Shown here one piece after another: positions 24,498 through 33,656 of a stretch of 60,403 nt of DNA. The notes beneath the pieces are model-generated. The model did no database searches. It saw nothing but the letters and a program-made list of their open reading frames with translations, and was not told the origin of the DNA. The position numbers were made by a program, and so were the translations under genes. The DNA is from JAIPJO01 sp035269015 (GTDB lineage: Bacteria > Patescibacteriota > Patescibacteriia > Patescibacteriales > UBA12465). The stretch's first letter is position 1. Each line of letters starts with the position of its first letter. The DNA lies in assembly GCA_035269015.1 (NCBI GenBank), contig DATFJU010000025.1, positions 1-60,403 on the forward strand. The letters are read 5' to 3'.

Positions 24498-27146
24498 TTA
24501 TTTATCTGTATTTATTTGTTGCCATAGAGCCCCAAAATATTTATCAGTTTCCAAACTGGAATTAAAATTCCAAGTATTATTTTGTAAATTATTTATATTT
24601 TCAGATGACCATAAAGCTCTATAATCATCACTTTGAATCTTTAAGTGTGAAACTAGAGTATTGTTTATTGAACCAGGTTGTTTTTGTACTAATAAGGAAT
24701 AAGGTACTAAATTTGGATCCTCACCTAAAATTTTATGCTTTATATCATCTAACCAATGATATTCTGGCTCAATACTATCAAAATTAAATGGTAACTTATA
24801 TTTTAGAGTAATCTCTACACTTTCTCCTGGATCTACCATAGTCCAATTCGCAAATACAGTTTTATTAAATTCTTGATAAATCTTAGTGTTAGTAGCTTGA
24901 TCAGTTAAAGCCTGTCTTTCAGCTTCCAAGCTATCTAACTTTTTAGCATGATCTTGAGGGTAAGAAAAATATTTATTATCAGGAGCTTTAAAACCTGAAG
25001 CTGAAATAAGCGTTGAACCTTTAGGAACATAAACCCTCATCCAATTAACATTACGAACACCAGTAAATTCCTGTCGTTTAATACCTTGATGGCTACGGAC
25101 AATTTTTACTGTATTAACAATAGAACCATCATCTTGGATTTGACTATAATGAACAATATCCTGCTTTATGGCCCGATCGGTCTTTTGTCCTGCAATATTA
25201 CTATTAACTACAGATAAATAATCATATTGACTATCTTTAATTCTTCCTGCCCAGGAATTTTTCTCAGCTTGAGCTTGCATTTCATCATCATTGAAATATA
25301 ACAAAACATGTTTTTCTTGAAGATTATTTTCAATACTAGCCATTATTTTAATTAATTTTTCCGTAGTCATTCTTTCAGGTAACTCATTTAATAATTTATT
25401 CATCATATCACCTATTATCTTTTTTGGCTCTGTATTTTGTTCTTCAATAACCTCACCCTCTTCTGTAGTTGTAAGTACTGTTTTTTCTTCTACAATTGGT
25501 TGCACTGTTTCCCAAAAATTCTCACTAGTAATAACCACATCATATTCCTGTGTCATATCAATTGGTCCTAAAATCTCTAATAAATCCTCAATTACACTAG
25601 GGGTAAAGGAAATAATACCATCAACAGTGGGGCCATCACTTTTTTCATAGAACCAACTTATATTTTTTGCTGATTTTTTCCAATCAGGCCACCAATTTGA
25701 ATCCCAAAAATACCACCTAGGACTAACTAACCACAAAGGTTTTGGTGATTCTATATTTAAAGTAAGCCCTGCCTCAGTATCATAAGTACCACCTTTAGGT
25801 ACTTCTAAATTCTTGATCTTGCCTTTACTAATATCGATCAAAGCATAACTACCCATAAATCCTCCACTAGCTCTAAGCTCACTATTGTTTTGAAAAATAA
25901 ATAAATATCTTTTATCAGATTCTATTCCCATAAAAGGTTTTAAAGTTTCAGCTAAAAATACAGACTCTTTTAAACCTTCGGATAGTATTTTTGAAGTATC
26001 TTTTATTTGAGAAAATTCAGCTTGATATTTAGCAGGTAATAAACTAAGGTCAATTTTATTTATAGTTTCATTTAAAGACTGCGCAGAAGTAGATGCCTTT
26101 TTGCCATGAGCTATAAAAGTCTCTAAACTTGAAACTAAATTAACATTTTCATCATCTTTATTCTGTAAAAAACTATCTAAAGCTAAACCTAATTCTTTAC
26201 CCGTTTTAGATATCTGCAAACCAGCCTCTAAAAACAAAGGTCCCTGGGAAGCCATTTGATATTTAGGCTTTTTTGAAAGTGCAGCTAAATCAAAAATAAA
26301 CTTATCAATATTTTCTATTTCTGCTTGAGCTGCTAAAAACTCATCCCCAGCCAAAGAAAAATAATTACTAGCATCATCCATTTCTAGAGTTTTAGCTTTA
26401 TCAGAAGCTAACATTAAACTTTCCATAGCTGATTGTGAATGTAAATTTAATTTGCTTTCTAAAATATTTAAATTAAAGATATTGTAATAACTTAAAACTT
26501 TAAAAGGTAAAATTAACACTAATAACACTAATATAAAACCGAAAATAGCTCTTGAGCCACTTATTTGTTTACCAGTATTAGCTTGAGGGTTATTTATATC
26601 TTTATTATTACCATTTTTATCTTCATTTTTATTTTTATAAACATAAAAAGGATTTTTTAGCTCTTTATCTGGCCAATTAGCTATATTGCGTACATCTACT
26701 TTTTTTCTTTTTTTCTTTTTTAATTTCAATTTATAAATTAAAGATGTAGTTTTTTTTATCTCATCTTTTACTTTTTTATATATCCTAAAATGAAAATAAT
26801 TTCTTTTCTTTTTTTTAGCTAATAGCTCAATAATCTGTTTATATAATTTATATGGTAATCTCAAAATAAAGACAATTAATTTAATTAACTTTAAAAATGT
26901 TAAAATTATAGGCCAAAGTAATAAATTTTTAAAGTAATACTTTCTAAATTTTGGAAGTTTAAATTTTAAGAATAACTTTTTTTTCTTTTTCTTTGCTTCA
27001 CTATTTTTCTTAAATAAAATATCACTTTCTCTTTTTCTCTGTTTAGCTTCTGAAATTTTCTTTATATCAACAATAAAATCAGACATGTCTTGTCCGTTAT
27101 TTTGATTATTTATATTTAATGTATGTTTTCTTTTTCTTCTTGGCAT
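24498..27146 (-). CDS. DUF4012-domain giant membrane protein
   Basis: 882 residues. The first roughly 200 are extremely basic with long Lys/Arg runs (KKKKKKLFLKFKLPKF, LAKKKKRNYF) and probably stay in the cytosol; a membrane helix lies near residues 200-222 (AIFGFILVLLVLILPFKVLSYYNIF); the rest is extracellular. The DUF4012 core is recognisable by RYLFIFQNNSELRASGGFMGSYALID, and by the later IPKGSTLISASGF-like segment and the EITLKYKLPF part. DUF4012 proteins are common in CPR bacteria and Gram-positives next to wall-polysaccharide genes; here the neighbours are a glycosyltransferase and UppP. Function is unknown. Confidence 0.88.
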   Translation of the reverse strand: MPRRKRKHTLNINNQNNGQDMSDFIVDIKKISEAKQRKRESDILFKKNSEAKKKKKKLFLKFKLPKFRKYYFKNLLLWPIILTFLKLIKLIVFILRLPYKLYKQIIELLAKKKKRNYFHFRIYKKVKDEIKKTTSLIYKLKLKKKKRKKVDVRNIANWPDKELKNPFYVYKNKNEDKNGNNKDINNPQANTGKQISGSRAIFGFILVLLVLILPFKVLSYYNIFNLNILESKLNLHSQSAMESLMLASDKAKTLEMDDASNYFSLAGDEFLAAQAEIENIDKFIFDLAALSKKPKYQMASQGPLFLEAGLQISKTGKELGLALDSFLQNKDDENVNLVSSLETFIAHGKKASTSAQSLNETINKIDLSLLPAKYQAEFSQIKDTSKILSEGLKESVFLAETLKPFMGIESDKRYLFIFQNNSELRASGGFMGSYALIDISKGKIKNLEVPKGGTYDTEAGLTLNIESPKPLWLVSPRWYFWDSNWWPDWKKSAKNISWFYEKSDGPTVDGIISFTPSVIEDLLEILGPIDMTQEYDVVITSENFWETVQPIVEEKTVLTTTEEGEVIEEQNTEPKKIIGDMMNKLLNELPERMTTEKLIKIMASIENNLQEKHVLLYFNDDEMQAQAEKNSWAGRIKDSQYDYLSVVNSNIAGQKTDRAIKQDIVHYSQIQDDGSIVNTVKIVRSHQGIKRQEFTGVRNVNWMRVYVPKGSTLISASGFKAPDNKYFSYPQDHAKKLDSLEAERQALTDQATNTKIYQEFNKTVFANWTMVDPGESVEITLKYKLPFNFDSIEPEYHWLDDIKHKILGEDPNLVPYSLLVQKQPGSINNTLVSHLKIQSDDYRALWSSENINNLQNNTWNFNSSLETDKYFGALWQQINTDK

Positions 27147-27152
27147 GACACT

Positions 27153-28313
27153 TTATTTAAGTATTTCTAAATATAGTTTATAAGTAGAATAAGCACTGGA
27201 AAACCAATTATATTGATTTATTTGTATCTTCCCTTTTTCCGCTAATTCTCTGCGTAAATGTTTATTTTTAATTATTTTTTTTATTTTCTCATATACATCA
27301 ATATTGCTATCGGGATCAAAGTAAAGCGCAGCGTCTCCTAATATTTCAGGTAAACTAGTCTGATTAGAGCTCACTACTGGGCAATTATAGGCCATAGCTT
27401 CAAGCGGTGGTAATCCAAAACCTTCATATAATGAGGGGAAAACATAAGCTAAGGAATTTCTATACAAAGAAGCTAAATCTTTATCTGAAACATAATCAGT
27501 AAAAATTACATCTTCATTAGATAAATTTAAGTTTTGAATATATTTTTTTAAGCGTTGATAAAAATAATCATCCTTACCAACTAAAACTAAAAGTAAACTA
27601 GAAAAGTCTTTTTTTATCTTTTTAAAAACATCTAGTAAACCCTCTAAATTTTTATGTGGATAAGCATTACCTACATAGAGTAAATATCTTCTATCACCTA
27701 TATTATAACTTTTCAAAACTTTCTTGTCACTATCGTTATCTTCGTTATTATATATACTTAAATCAGATACTCCTTCATAAATAACATTAATTTTATCTTT
27801 TTTAACTTTAAACTTTTTTTCAATATCTTTTTTGGTAAACTGAGATACAGCAATAATTTTTTCTGATTTATGAATTGCTCTAGAAATCACAAACCTATAA
27901 GCTAAATATTTAATCCTGTAATATAAAGGTGGAAGTAAGGTTGCTCTTTGAGTGGAAAAACGTGTTAATATTAAGTCATGAATAGTAACAACAAACTTTA
28001 CATTATTCAAAATTGGTACATTAAAATGAGTAAAATGTATTAAATCTAAGTTTTCTTTATGTATCTGCCAAGGAAAAATTATTTGTTCTGCCCAAGAATA
28101 CCAGCGACTTTTCACTAGAACTTTTTTTACATTTTTATTTTCACTTGAAAAAAGATCATAATTTTCAGGACTTAAAAAAATAACATAAAAATGTTCTGAA
28201 TCCATTCTTAAAATATTATCTACTATTTCTTTAGTATATCTTCCCAACCCTTTTCCTACTGGACCATAAAATCTAGCATCTATACCTATTCTTTTTTTAT
28301 TATTTGTATTCAT
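27153..28313 (-). CDS. Glycosyltransferase, GT4 family
   Basis: Retaining GT-B enzyme that transfers a sugar from a nucleotide donor, probably onto a surface glycan. The protein has 386 residues. Seen: RIGIDARFYGPVGKGLGRYTKEI N-terminus with the Gly-rich acceptor loop; VTIHDLI; YLLYVGNAYPHKNLEGLLDVFKKI, the start of the donor domain; and VFPSLYEGFGLPPLEAMAYNCPVVSSNQTSLPEILGDAALYFDP, with the E-x7-E donor-site motif. It lies between uppP and the DUF4012 gene with gaps of 21 and 6 bp. Sugar and acceptor are not known. Confidence 0.93.
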   Translation of the reverse strand: MNTNNKKRIGIDARFYGPVGKGLGRYTKEIVDNILRMDSEHFYVIFLSPENYDLFSSENKNVKKVLVKSRWYSWAEQIIFPWQIHKENLDLIHFTHFNVPILNNVKFVVTIHDLILTRFSTQRATLLPPLYYRIKYLAYRFVISRAIHKSEKIIAVSQFTKKDIEKKFKVKKDKINVIYEGVSDLSIYNNEDNDSDKKVLKSYNIGDRRYLLYVGNAYPHKNLEGLLDVFKKIKKDFSSLLLVLVGKDDYFYQRLKKYIQNLNLSNEDVIFTDYVSDKDLASLYRNSLAYVFPSLYEGFGLPPLEAMAYNCPVVSSNQTSLPEILGDAALYFDPDSNIDVYEKIKKIIKNKHLRRELAEKGKIQINQYNWFSSAYSTYKLYLEILK

Positions 28314-28334
28314 ATTTTATATCACTATTTATAT

Positions 28335-29132
28335 CTATATTATTAAAGCTGCTAACAAAGTTATAATTGCAAAAAATAGAACAAAATAACCAAAATTAAT
28401 CTTTTGCGCAAGTTTTAACAAATATTTAATAGTTAACCAACCAAAAATAAAGGATGCCAATAATGCTATTAAAGAATTTTGATCAAAATTAAACTTATCT
28501 AAATTTAAAACAATATTACCAGCTAAAACTAAAGGTAAACTAAGTAAAAAACTAAGTTGTAGGGCACCTTGTTTATTGAACTTAGACATTAGCAGCGCTG
28601 AAACAGTTAAACCTGATCTTGAAAGACCTGGAACAACCGCAAAGGCCTGAACCACACCAATCATTATACCATCAAAATAACGTAAATCTTTCTCCTCTTT
28701 ATAACCACTATTTTTAACTCTTAGTTGCAAATAAGCAGTAATGAAAAGCATGATTGCAATAATAATTGTAATTACTTGAGCTATAGCTGAAATATTAACT
28801 GTAAATTTTTCAATAATTTCTAGGAAAATAATTCCTAAAACCCCGCTAACTAAAGTACCTAAAATTAAAAAATTAAGTATTTTTTTATCCTCTTCTTTAG
28901 CTTTTTTATATTTAAAAAGCTTTTTTAATAAATACCACACCTTTTTCCTGAAATACACTAAAGCAGCTAAAAAAGTACCAAAGTGTAAAAACAAAGAATA
29001 ATGAATAACCTCAGATAGCGTTCCCGTGCTAGTAAAAAAGTTAGCTTTTATTAACAAGATTATACCTTCAGAGCTAACTGGCAACCATTCAGCTATCCCC
29101 TGTATAGCTCCGATAATTAATGATTCAATCAT
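28335..29132 (-). CDS. uppP: Undecaprenyl-diphosphatase (UppP/BacA family)
   Basis: Integral membrane phosphatase that recycles undecaprenyl-PP to the lipid carrier used in peptidoglycan and glycan assembly. The protein has 265 residues with 7-8 membrane segments. Seen: IIGAIQGIAEWLPVSSEGIILL, the first motif, and VVPGLSRSGLTVSALL, the PGxSRSxxT motif. In E. coli the first motif reads SSTGH with a catalytic His; here it is SSEGI, so the His is lost and one of the two Glu in the motif is Gln. The enzyme may use a different chemistry, as in divergent homologues. Neighbours are surface glycan and surface protein genes. Confidence 0.85.
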   Translation of the reverse strand: MIESLIIGAIQGIAEWLPVSSEGIILLIKANFFTSTGTLSEVIHYSLFLHFGTFLAALVYFRKKVWYLLKKLFKYKKAKEEDKKILNFLILGTLVSGVLGIIFLEIIEKFTVNISAIAQVITIIIAIMLFITAYLQLRVKNSGYKEEKDLRYFDGIMIGVVQAFAVVPGLSRSGLTVSALLMSKFNKQGALQLSFLLSLPLVLAGNIVLNLDKFNFDQNSLIALLASFIFGWLTIKYLLKLAQKINFGYFVLFFAIITLLAALII

Positions 29133-29137
29133 AGATT

Positions 29138-30769
29138 TTAAGCAAATGGTAAATTCTCAGGTGGTGAACTCTTTGAATTTACATTATTCTTTTTATTAAT
29201 TTTAGCTTCATTACCTTCATTATCTTTATCCTTACACATCTTTTCTTCCAGAATTTTTCTTTCATGCTTGTAATCTCTTTCACTTAACGCTTCTCCGTTC
29301 TCAAATTCTTTATTACTTTCATTGTATCCTGGCTTAGATTTACTATCTAAAGAATCTGAAATTTCTTTTTTCTCTAAAACTTCATCTAAGCTATATTTTT
29401 TATCATCATTTTCTTGTACTTCAGATAAAAAGTCAGCCGAACTAGCTTCAATACCAGCTTCAATTTCTTGAGGTAAGCTAGAAGGAGCTTCAGCTTTTCT
29501 ACCAGGAGCTTTTTGAAGAAATGGTGACTGCACTGATGCCTCCACTGGAAAGTGCCATAAAGTGGCCAGCTCTTCAATATTCATAATACCAGGATTTCTA
29601 CCAGCATCAGCATCTCTATTAACATAATTATTTATTATATTATTTTTCTTACGAATAATACGTTCATTTTTTCTAAAGTATTCAGATTTAGTCATTGTAT
29701 ATTTTACGTCAGGTTTTAAGTTATTTAAATCTAAAGAGGCAAACTGTTTCATGTAACCAACAAAACCATTAGCCACTTTGCCTTTATTCATATCTTCTTT
29801 TCTAGAAACATACACAGTTCTTATTTTAACTTTAAAACCTAGCTTTGATACCTTATCATGCACCCCCTCAACTTGATGTTTTTGCTTAGGGGTTAATTCA
29901 ATCATTGATAAAGAATCTTCTTTAGCTTTATCATCCTTTTCTTCTACATCACCCCAAATAGAATAAAAAATCTCACTAAAATCCCCCACCCATTCTAAAA
30001 ATTGCATAAAGAAACCTTTTTTTGCTTTTTTCTTTTTTTGAAGAATTTTATCAACCATCTCATCACCCTCTTCCATCCAGTCAAAACCAATTGGTACTAC
30101 AATTATTTGATACCAAAGTTGTTCTCCTGGACCCAATGAACTACAAAGGTCAATAAGCGAAGCAGAAGGATCTTTAAATTGTGTTTCGCTAGGACCAATT
30201 AAATGTTCAAACTTAGAATAGACTTTAATCGGTATCATATGATTACTAGCATGTATATATTCTGAACCCCAAATATCATATTCATCATCAGGATATTTAT
30301 GGGGCACCTCATCAACATAATCATCAATCTCACTAATTTCAGCATCAGGATACTGTGAATACACTGCTGATTCTACTAAATTACGAAACTTTTCTGGAGT
30401 TCTAATAATAAATTGAATATAACCTTCAATACTAACAATCTCTAAACTAAAACTTAATTGCACTTTTCCTTCAAACCATTTTTCAAAAAAATTAATAGAA
30501 CCATGAGCTCCTGCTAAATAAGTAAATATATTCTCTACAGCCTTAGGAGTTTGCTCATTGCCTCTAGGAATATCAATAGCCAATAATGTATAATCTATAG
30601 TAGATGTCCACTGCTGTCTTTTTTTCATCAACCACACCTGCAAAACTCCGTATAGAAACAATAAAGCCAATATCATCCAGCCAAAATATATAAAAAAACG
30701 CCAAAGTATAAGATCTGGTGGCAAAGATAAAAAATCTTGTATAGGTGTTAAATCAATTAATATATTCAT
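29138..30769 (-). CDS. Unknown membrane-anchored protein, 543 aa
   Basis: Not recognised with confidence. A hydrophobic segment near residues 24-49 (WRFFIYFGWMILALLFLYGVLQVWL) anchors the protein; the rest is cytosolic. Residues 55-240 form an alpha/beta region with FLAIDIPRGN-like and FIIRTPEKFRNLVESAVYSQYP motifs, which recalls proteins that sit beside conjugation-type ATPases in CPR genomes, but no ATPase gene is nearby. A basic stretch KKKKKAKKGFF separates it from a second domain, and the last 110 residues are low-complexity and highly charged. It leads the uppP-GT4-DUF4012 unit, 5 bp ahead of uppP. Confidence 0.75.
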   Translation of the reverse strand: MNILIDLTPIQDFLSLPPDLILWRFFIYFGWMILALLFLYGVLQVWLMKKRQQWTSTIDYTLLAIDIPRGNEQTPKAVENIFTYLAGAHGSINFFEKWFEGKVQLSFSLEIVSIEGYIQFIIRTPEKFRNLVESAVYSQYPDAEISEIDDYVDEVPHKYPDDEYDIWGSEYIHASNHMIPIKVYSKFEHLIGPSETQFKDPSASLIDLCSSLGPGEQLWYQIIVVPIGFDWMEEGDEMVDKILQKKKKAKKGFFMQFLEWVGDFSEIFYSIWGDVEEKDDKAKEDSLSMIELTPKQKHQVEGVHDKVSKLGFKVKIRTVYVSRKEDMNKGKVANGFVGYMKQFASLDLNNLKPDVKYTMTKSEYFRKNERIIRKKNNIINNYVNRDADAGRNPGIMNIEELATLWHFPVEASVQSPFLQKAPGRKAEAPSSLPQEIEAGIEASSADFLSEVQENDDKKYSLDEVLEKKEISDSLDSKSKPGYNESNKEFENGEALSERDYKHERKILEEKMCKDKDNEGNEAKINKKNNVNSKSSPPENLPFA

Positions 30770-30820
30770 AATATAATATGAGCCTATTTAACTATATTTT
30801 ACCATACTTAAGTAAAAAAT

Positions 30821-30844
30821 AAAATCCCATAAAAATGGGATTTT
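30821..30844 (-). terminator. Intrinsic terminator after the sigma4-HARE gene
   Basis: AAAATCCCAT and ATGGGATTTT arms around a 4-base loop, with T-rich sequence on both strands. Confidence 0.85.
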
Positions 30845-30877
30845 AAATATTATATAAAAACTGTTTTTTATCTTTTT

Positions 30878-31900
30878 TTACCACTCTTTCAGAGCATATA
30901 AACCTCTACCAACCAACTTATATCTATCATCTAGAATAAGTTCATTGTGAACTGTAGCGGCATTAGCTTTTTTCTTATCAAAAGCAACCTCATTAATTCT
31001 CTCTGCAATTTCAGTAAAGTGCATTGGTTTTTCTTTATTATATTTTAACACTAAATAAATCTTATCATTAATTGTTTTAGGTTTTACTTCTTTAGAATCA
31101 CTAAGCCCCCAATCACCAAACTTATTTTGATCTAAATGTTTAATAGTTTGTATAAAATTATACAAAATTTTATTACTATTAATTAAATTTGAATCTTCAG
31201 GAAAAACATTATCTTTAAATATTTTACTTAAATCAGCTCCATTTTTAACATCAAGCTCATCACTATATTTTTTGTATGCTTTTAAGCCTTTCAATATCTC
31301 TAACAACTCTTGAGTTTTCACCGTTTGACGCATAGATTTGACCTTTGAGACCGCTTCACTTGTAAGTTCATCAAAGTGTTTATCTGACACATCTTTCAAA
31401 CTATAAGAAACATGATAATTATCATGGTTTAGGTACTTAACAATATTCTCTGGAAATAACTTAGAGATAATAAAATCAAAATGTTCTTTATATAAATTTC
31501 TCTCCTTTTCACTTAAATCCTTTTTTCTTAATTCTTGCAAGGCAATGATTAAAATGTCTAACATAAAATCTTGCTTCATAAGACCACCATGTTCTCGAAG
31601 TAGTTCCGAAACACTTTGTTTAATATCTTTTATATATTCATCTAAGAAGTCTAATTTGCGTAATTTTGCTAAACTGGCTGTTTCTATTTGTCTAACTCTT
31701 TCACGAGTAAGCTTATGTAGACCTCCAATGGATTCTAAAGTCTCTTTTTTCTTACCATAAAGGCCATAACGTCTTTTTAAAACATCCTTTTCTCTATCTT
31801 TTAGACCAGAAAAAATACTGTTCACAATTAAAACAGAGTCTAGCTTTGCTAACTCCTCTTGTTTTTTCTGTTTAAGCAAATTCTCAATATATCTTGACAT
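30878..31900 (-). CDS. Sigma70 region-4 protein fused to a HARE-HTH domain
   Basis: Likely RNA polymerase-associated regulator, 340 residues. Near the N-terminus (about 28-85) there is a sigma region 4 helix-turn-helix: IFSGLKDREKDVLKRRYGL, LESIGGLHKLTRERVRQIET and ASLAKLRKL. No region 2 or 3 is present, so it cannot melt a promoter as sigma factors do. The middle (about 90-265) is helical. The C-terminal 65 residues match the HARE-HTH fold of the RNA polymerase delta subunit: PMHFTEIAERINEVAFDKKKANAATVHNELILDD and GRGLYALKEW. It is monocistronic with its own promoter and terminator. The combination looks specific to this kind of organism; function is inferred. Confidence 0.85.
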   Translation of the reverse strand: MSRYIENLLKQKKQEELAKLDSVLIVNSIFSGLKDREKDVLKRRYGLYGKKKETLESIGGLHKLTRERVRQIETASLAKLRKLDFLDEYIKDIKQSVSELLREHGGLMKQDFMLDILIIALQELRKKDLSEKERNLYKEHFDFIISKLFPENIVKYLNHDNYHVSYSLKDVSDKHFDELTSEAVSKVKSMRQTVKTQELLEILKGLKAYKKYSDELDVKNGADLSKIFKDNVFPEDSNLINSNKILYNFIQTIKHLDQNKFGDWGLSDSKEVKPKTINDKIYLVLKYNKEKPMHFTEIAERINEVAFDKKKANAATVHNELILDDRYKLVGRGLYALKEW

Positions 31901-31933
31901 AATTTTTCTTTATTTTTTCTAATGTTTAATATC

Positions 31934-31962
31934 ACCTTATCACAAATAAAATAAACAGTCAA
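31934..31962 (-). promoter_or_regulatory. Promoter of the sigma4-HARE gene
   Basis: Minus strand TTGACT, 17 bases, TAAGGT with TGA ahead of the -10 (an extended -10). Confidence 0.55.
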
Positions 31963-31986
31963 GCCCTAACTGCTTTTAAAAATTAA

Positions 31987-32916
31987 TTAATACTTAACAA
32001 TATTTTTCAAGTTTTTAATAAGTTTAAAATAATTTTTAAGCTGAAATTGTTCTTTAAGTAAAACATATAAAAACATTAGTAAAACTCTTATTAATATTTT
32101 TATTTTATTATTTAAATTCTGTAATCTAAAATACTTAATATAAATAATATGTTGATTTAAAAAAGACATTTTTCTGGCAAATCTACTCTTAAGTGACCTA
32201 TTATTTTGTTTTTTTGTAGTTCTGTCATGATATATAAAAGACTTATCTACAGTTTTAGCGCCATAACCTTGTAGAAATAGCCTATAGGCTAAATCTGCAT
32301 CTTCTTTATACATAAACATATTCTCATCAAAATACTTATCATCTTCCTTTACCTTGTTTAAAGCACTCATTCTATATAATCCTGCTGCTCCAGAAATACC
32401 AATAATATATTTATTTTTATCTTTTAAAGCCTTAATTAAACTATTGCCTTGTCCTTTATCAACAAAACGAAGACCTGGTTTTAAAACTATACCTAAACTA
32501 TCAACTAGTTCTGGTTTTTTTAAATTAGGAAAATTCCATTGTAGTATTGTTGGACTAAGAGCTCCTAGATTAGCATCTTCCTCTATATTTTGTAGTAAAT
32601 GATAAATAGAGTCTTCTTCTAAATAAGTATCGGGATTGATAATAAAAAAATAGTCAGCCTTATAATTATTACTTTTTTCTAAAATTATGTTATATGCTTT
32701 AGAAAAACCCAGGTTTCTACCTGAGCTTAATATCTCTATCTGAGGATAATTTTTTTGTATATAGTTTAAATTACTAAAATCATTAACACTATTGTCAACA
32801 CAAAATAACTTATAGTCACCAGCTTTATCTAAAGCTTTAAGTAAACTTGGTAAAAAAATATTTAAATACTTATAAGTATCTTTTTCATAACTTATGAACC
32901 CAGCTGCAATCTTCAT
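31987..32916 (-). CDS. Glycosyltransferase, GT2 family (rhamnosyltransferase-like)
   Basis: GT-A enzyme, 309 residues. Seen: LFCVDNSVNDFSNL, ILSSGRNLGFSKAYNIIL (the N-x-G-F-x-x-x-N motif typical of rhamnosyltransferase-like members), FFIINPDTYLEEDSI with the DxD-like region, ISGAAGLYRMSAL, and FDENMFMYKEDADLAYRLFLQGY with the catalytic ED. The C-terminal 60 residues are basic and hydrophobic and may attach to the membrane. It follows rmlA by 4 bp at the end of the dcw cluster, so a dTDP-sugar is a likely donor; this is inference. Confidence 0.92.
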   Translation of the reverse strand: MKIAAGFISYEKDTYKYLNIFLPSLLKALDKAGDYKLFCVDNSVNDFSNLNYIQKNYPQIEILSSGRNLGFSKAYNIILEKSNNYKADYFFIINPDTYLEEDSIYHLLQNIEEDANLGALSPTILQWNFPNLKKPELVDSLGIVLKPGLRFVDKGQGNSLIKALKDKNKYIIGISGAAGLYRMSALNKVKEDDKYFDENMFMYKEDADLAYRLFLQGYGAKTVDKSFIYHDRTTKKQNNRSLKSRFARKMSFLNQHIIYIKYFRLQNLNNKIKILIRVLLMFLYVLLKEQFQLKNYFKLIKNLKNIVKY

Positions 32917-32920
32917 ATAA

Positions 32921-33646
32921 TTAAATAATCATATTATCAGCTAACTTTTCTTTAGCAATATTTTGCGCTTCTAACAAACTATCATAAGTTCCTGCATCTA
33001 ACCATTCACCATTTACTTTAGCAACCTCTAATTCGCTTTTATTTAAATACCAATTATTAATATCTGTTATCTCCAACTCATCTCTATCGCTAGGTTTAAT
33101 GCTTTTTGCAACCTCAACCACTCTACTGTCATAGACATATAACCCAGTTACAGCATAATCACTAATCCATTTTTTAGGTTTCTCCACAATCTTTTCTGCT
33201 TTATTATCTTCTTCGAATTTAACCACCCCAAATCTATGTGGGTCATCAACTTTTTTAGCAAAAACCTTTGCTCCACCTTGAAAAGAACTCAAATCATGAC
33301 TAAAATCATCTTCAAAGATATTATCACCTAAAATCATAGCTACATCTTGATCATCAATAAAGTTTTCCCCTATTAAAAAAGCTTCTGCTAAACCTTTAGG
33401 TTTATCCTGTATTTCATAGGTAAATTTCACACCAAACTGTTTACCACTACCTAAAAGATTAAGATAATCACCCGCTCTTTCTGGAGCCACTATAATTAAA
33501 ATTTCCTTAATTCCTGCTTTAATTAAAGTATTTAGAGGGTAATAAATCATCGGTTTATTATAAACCGGGAGTAATTGTTTGCTAGTAATTTTAGTTAAAG
33601 GCTGGAGACGTGTGCCTGACCCTCCTGATAATATAATTCCTCTCAT
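32921..33646 (-). CDS. rfbA: Glucose-1-phosphate thymidylyltransferase, short form
   Basis: Makes dTDP-glucose, the first step of dTDP-rhamnose. The protein has 241 residues, the short type lacking the C-terminal part of the 290-residue enzymes. Seen: MRGIILSGGSGTRLQPLTKITSKQLLPVYNKPMIYYPL, the nucleotide-binding signature with the pyrophosphorylase loop; MILGDNIFEDDF; and EKPKKWISDYAVTGLYVYD. It precedes a GT2 gene and follows the reductase gene rfbD by 10 bp. rfbB and rfbC, needed between these two steps, are not in this window. Confidence 0.95.
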   Translation of the reverse strand: MRGIILSGGSGTRLQPLTKITSKQLLPVYNKPMIYYPLNTLIKAGIKEILIIVAPERAGDYLNLLGSGKQFGVKFTYEIQDKPKGLAEAFLIGENFIDDQDVAMILGDNIFEDDFSHDLSSFQGGAKVFAKKVDDPHRFGVVKFEEDNKAEKIVEKPKKWISDYAVTGLYVYDSRVVEVAKSIKPSDRDELEITDINNWYLNKSELEVAKVNGEWLDAGTYDSLLEAQNIAKEKLADNMII

Positions 33647-33656
33647 AAATTTAAAA

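Noticed and set aside
26700..27130. Poly-Lys codon-rich tract
   Set aside because: Consistent with the basic cytosolic tail of the DUF4012 protein; no stop or frameshift, so no pseudogene.
29386..29577. Minus-strand open frame of 63 codons
   Set aside because: Out-of-frame within the 543-residue protein gene on the same strand; low-complexity Lys/Leu.
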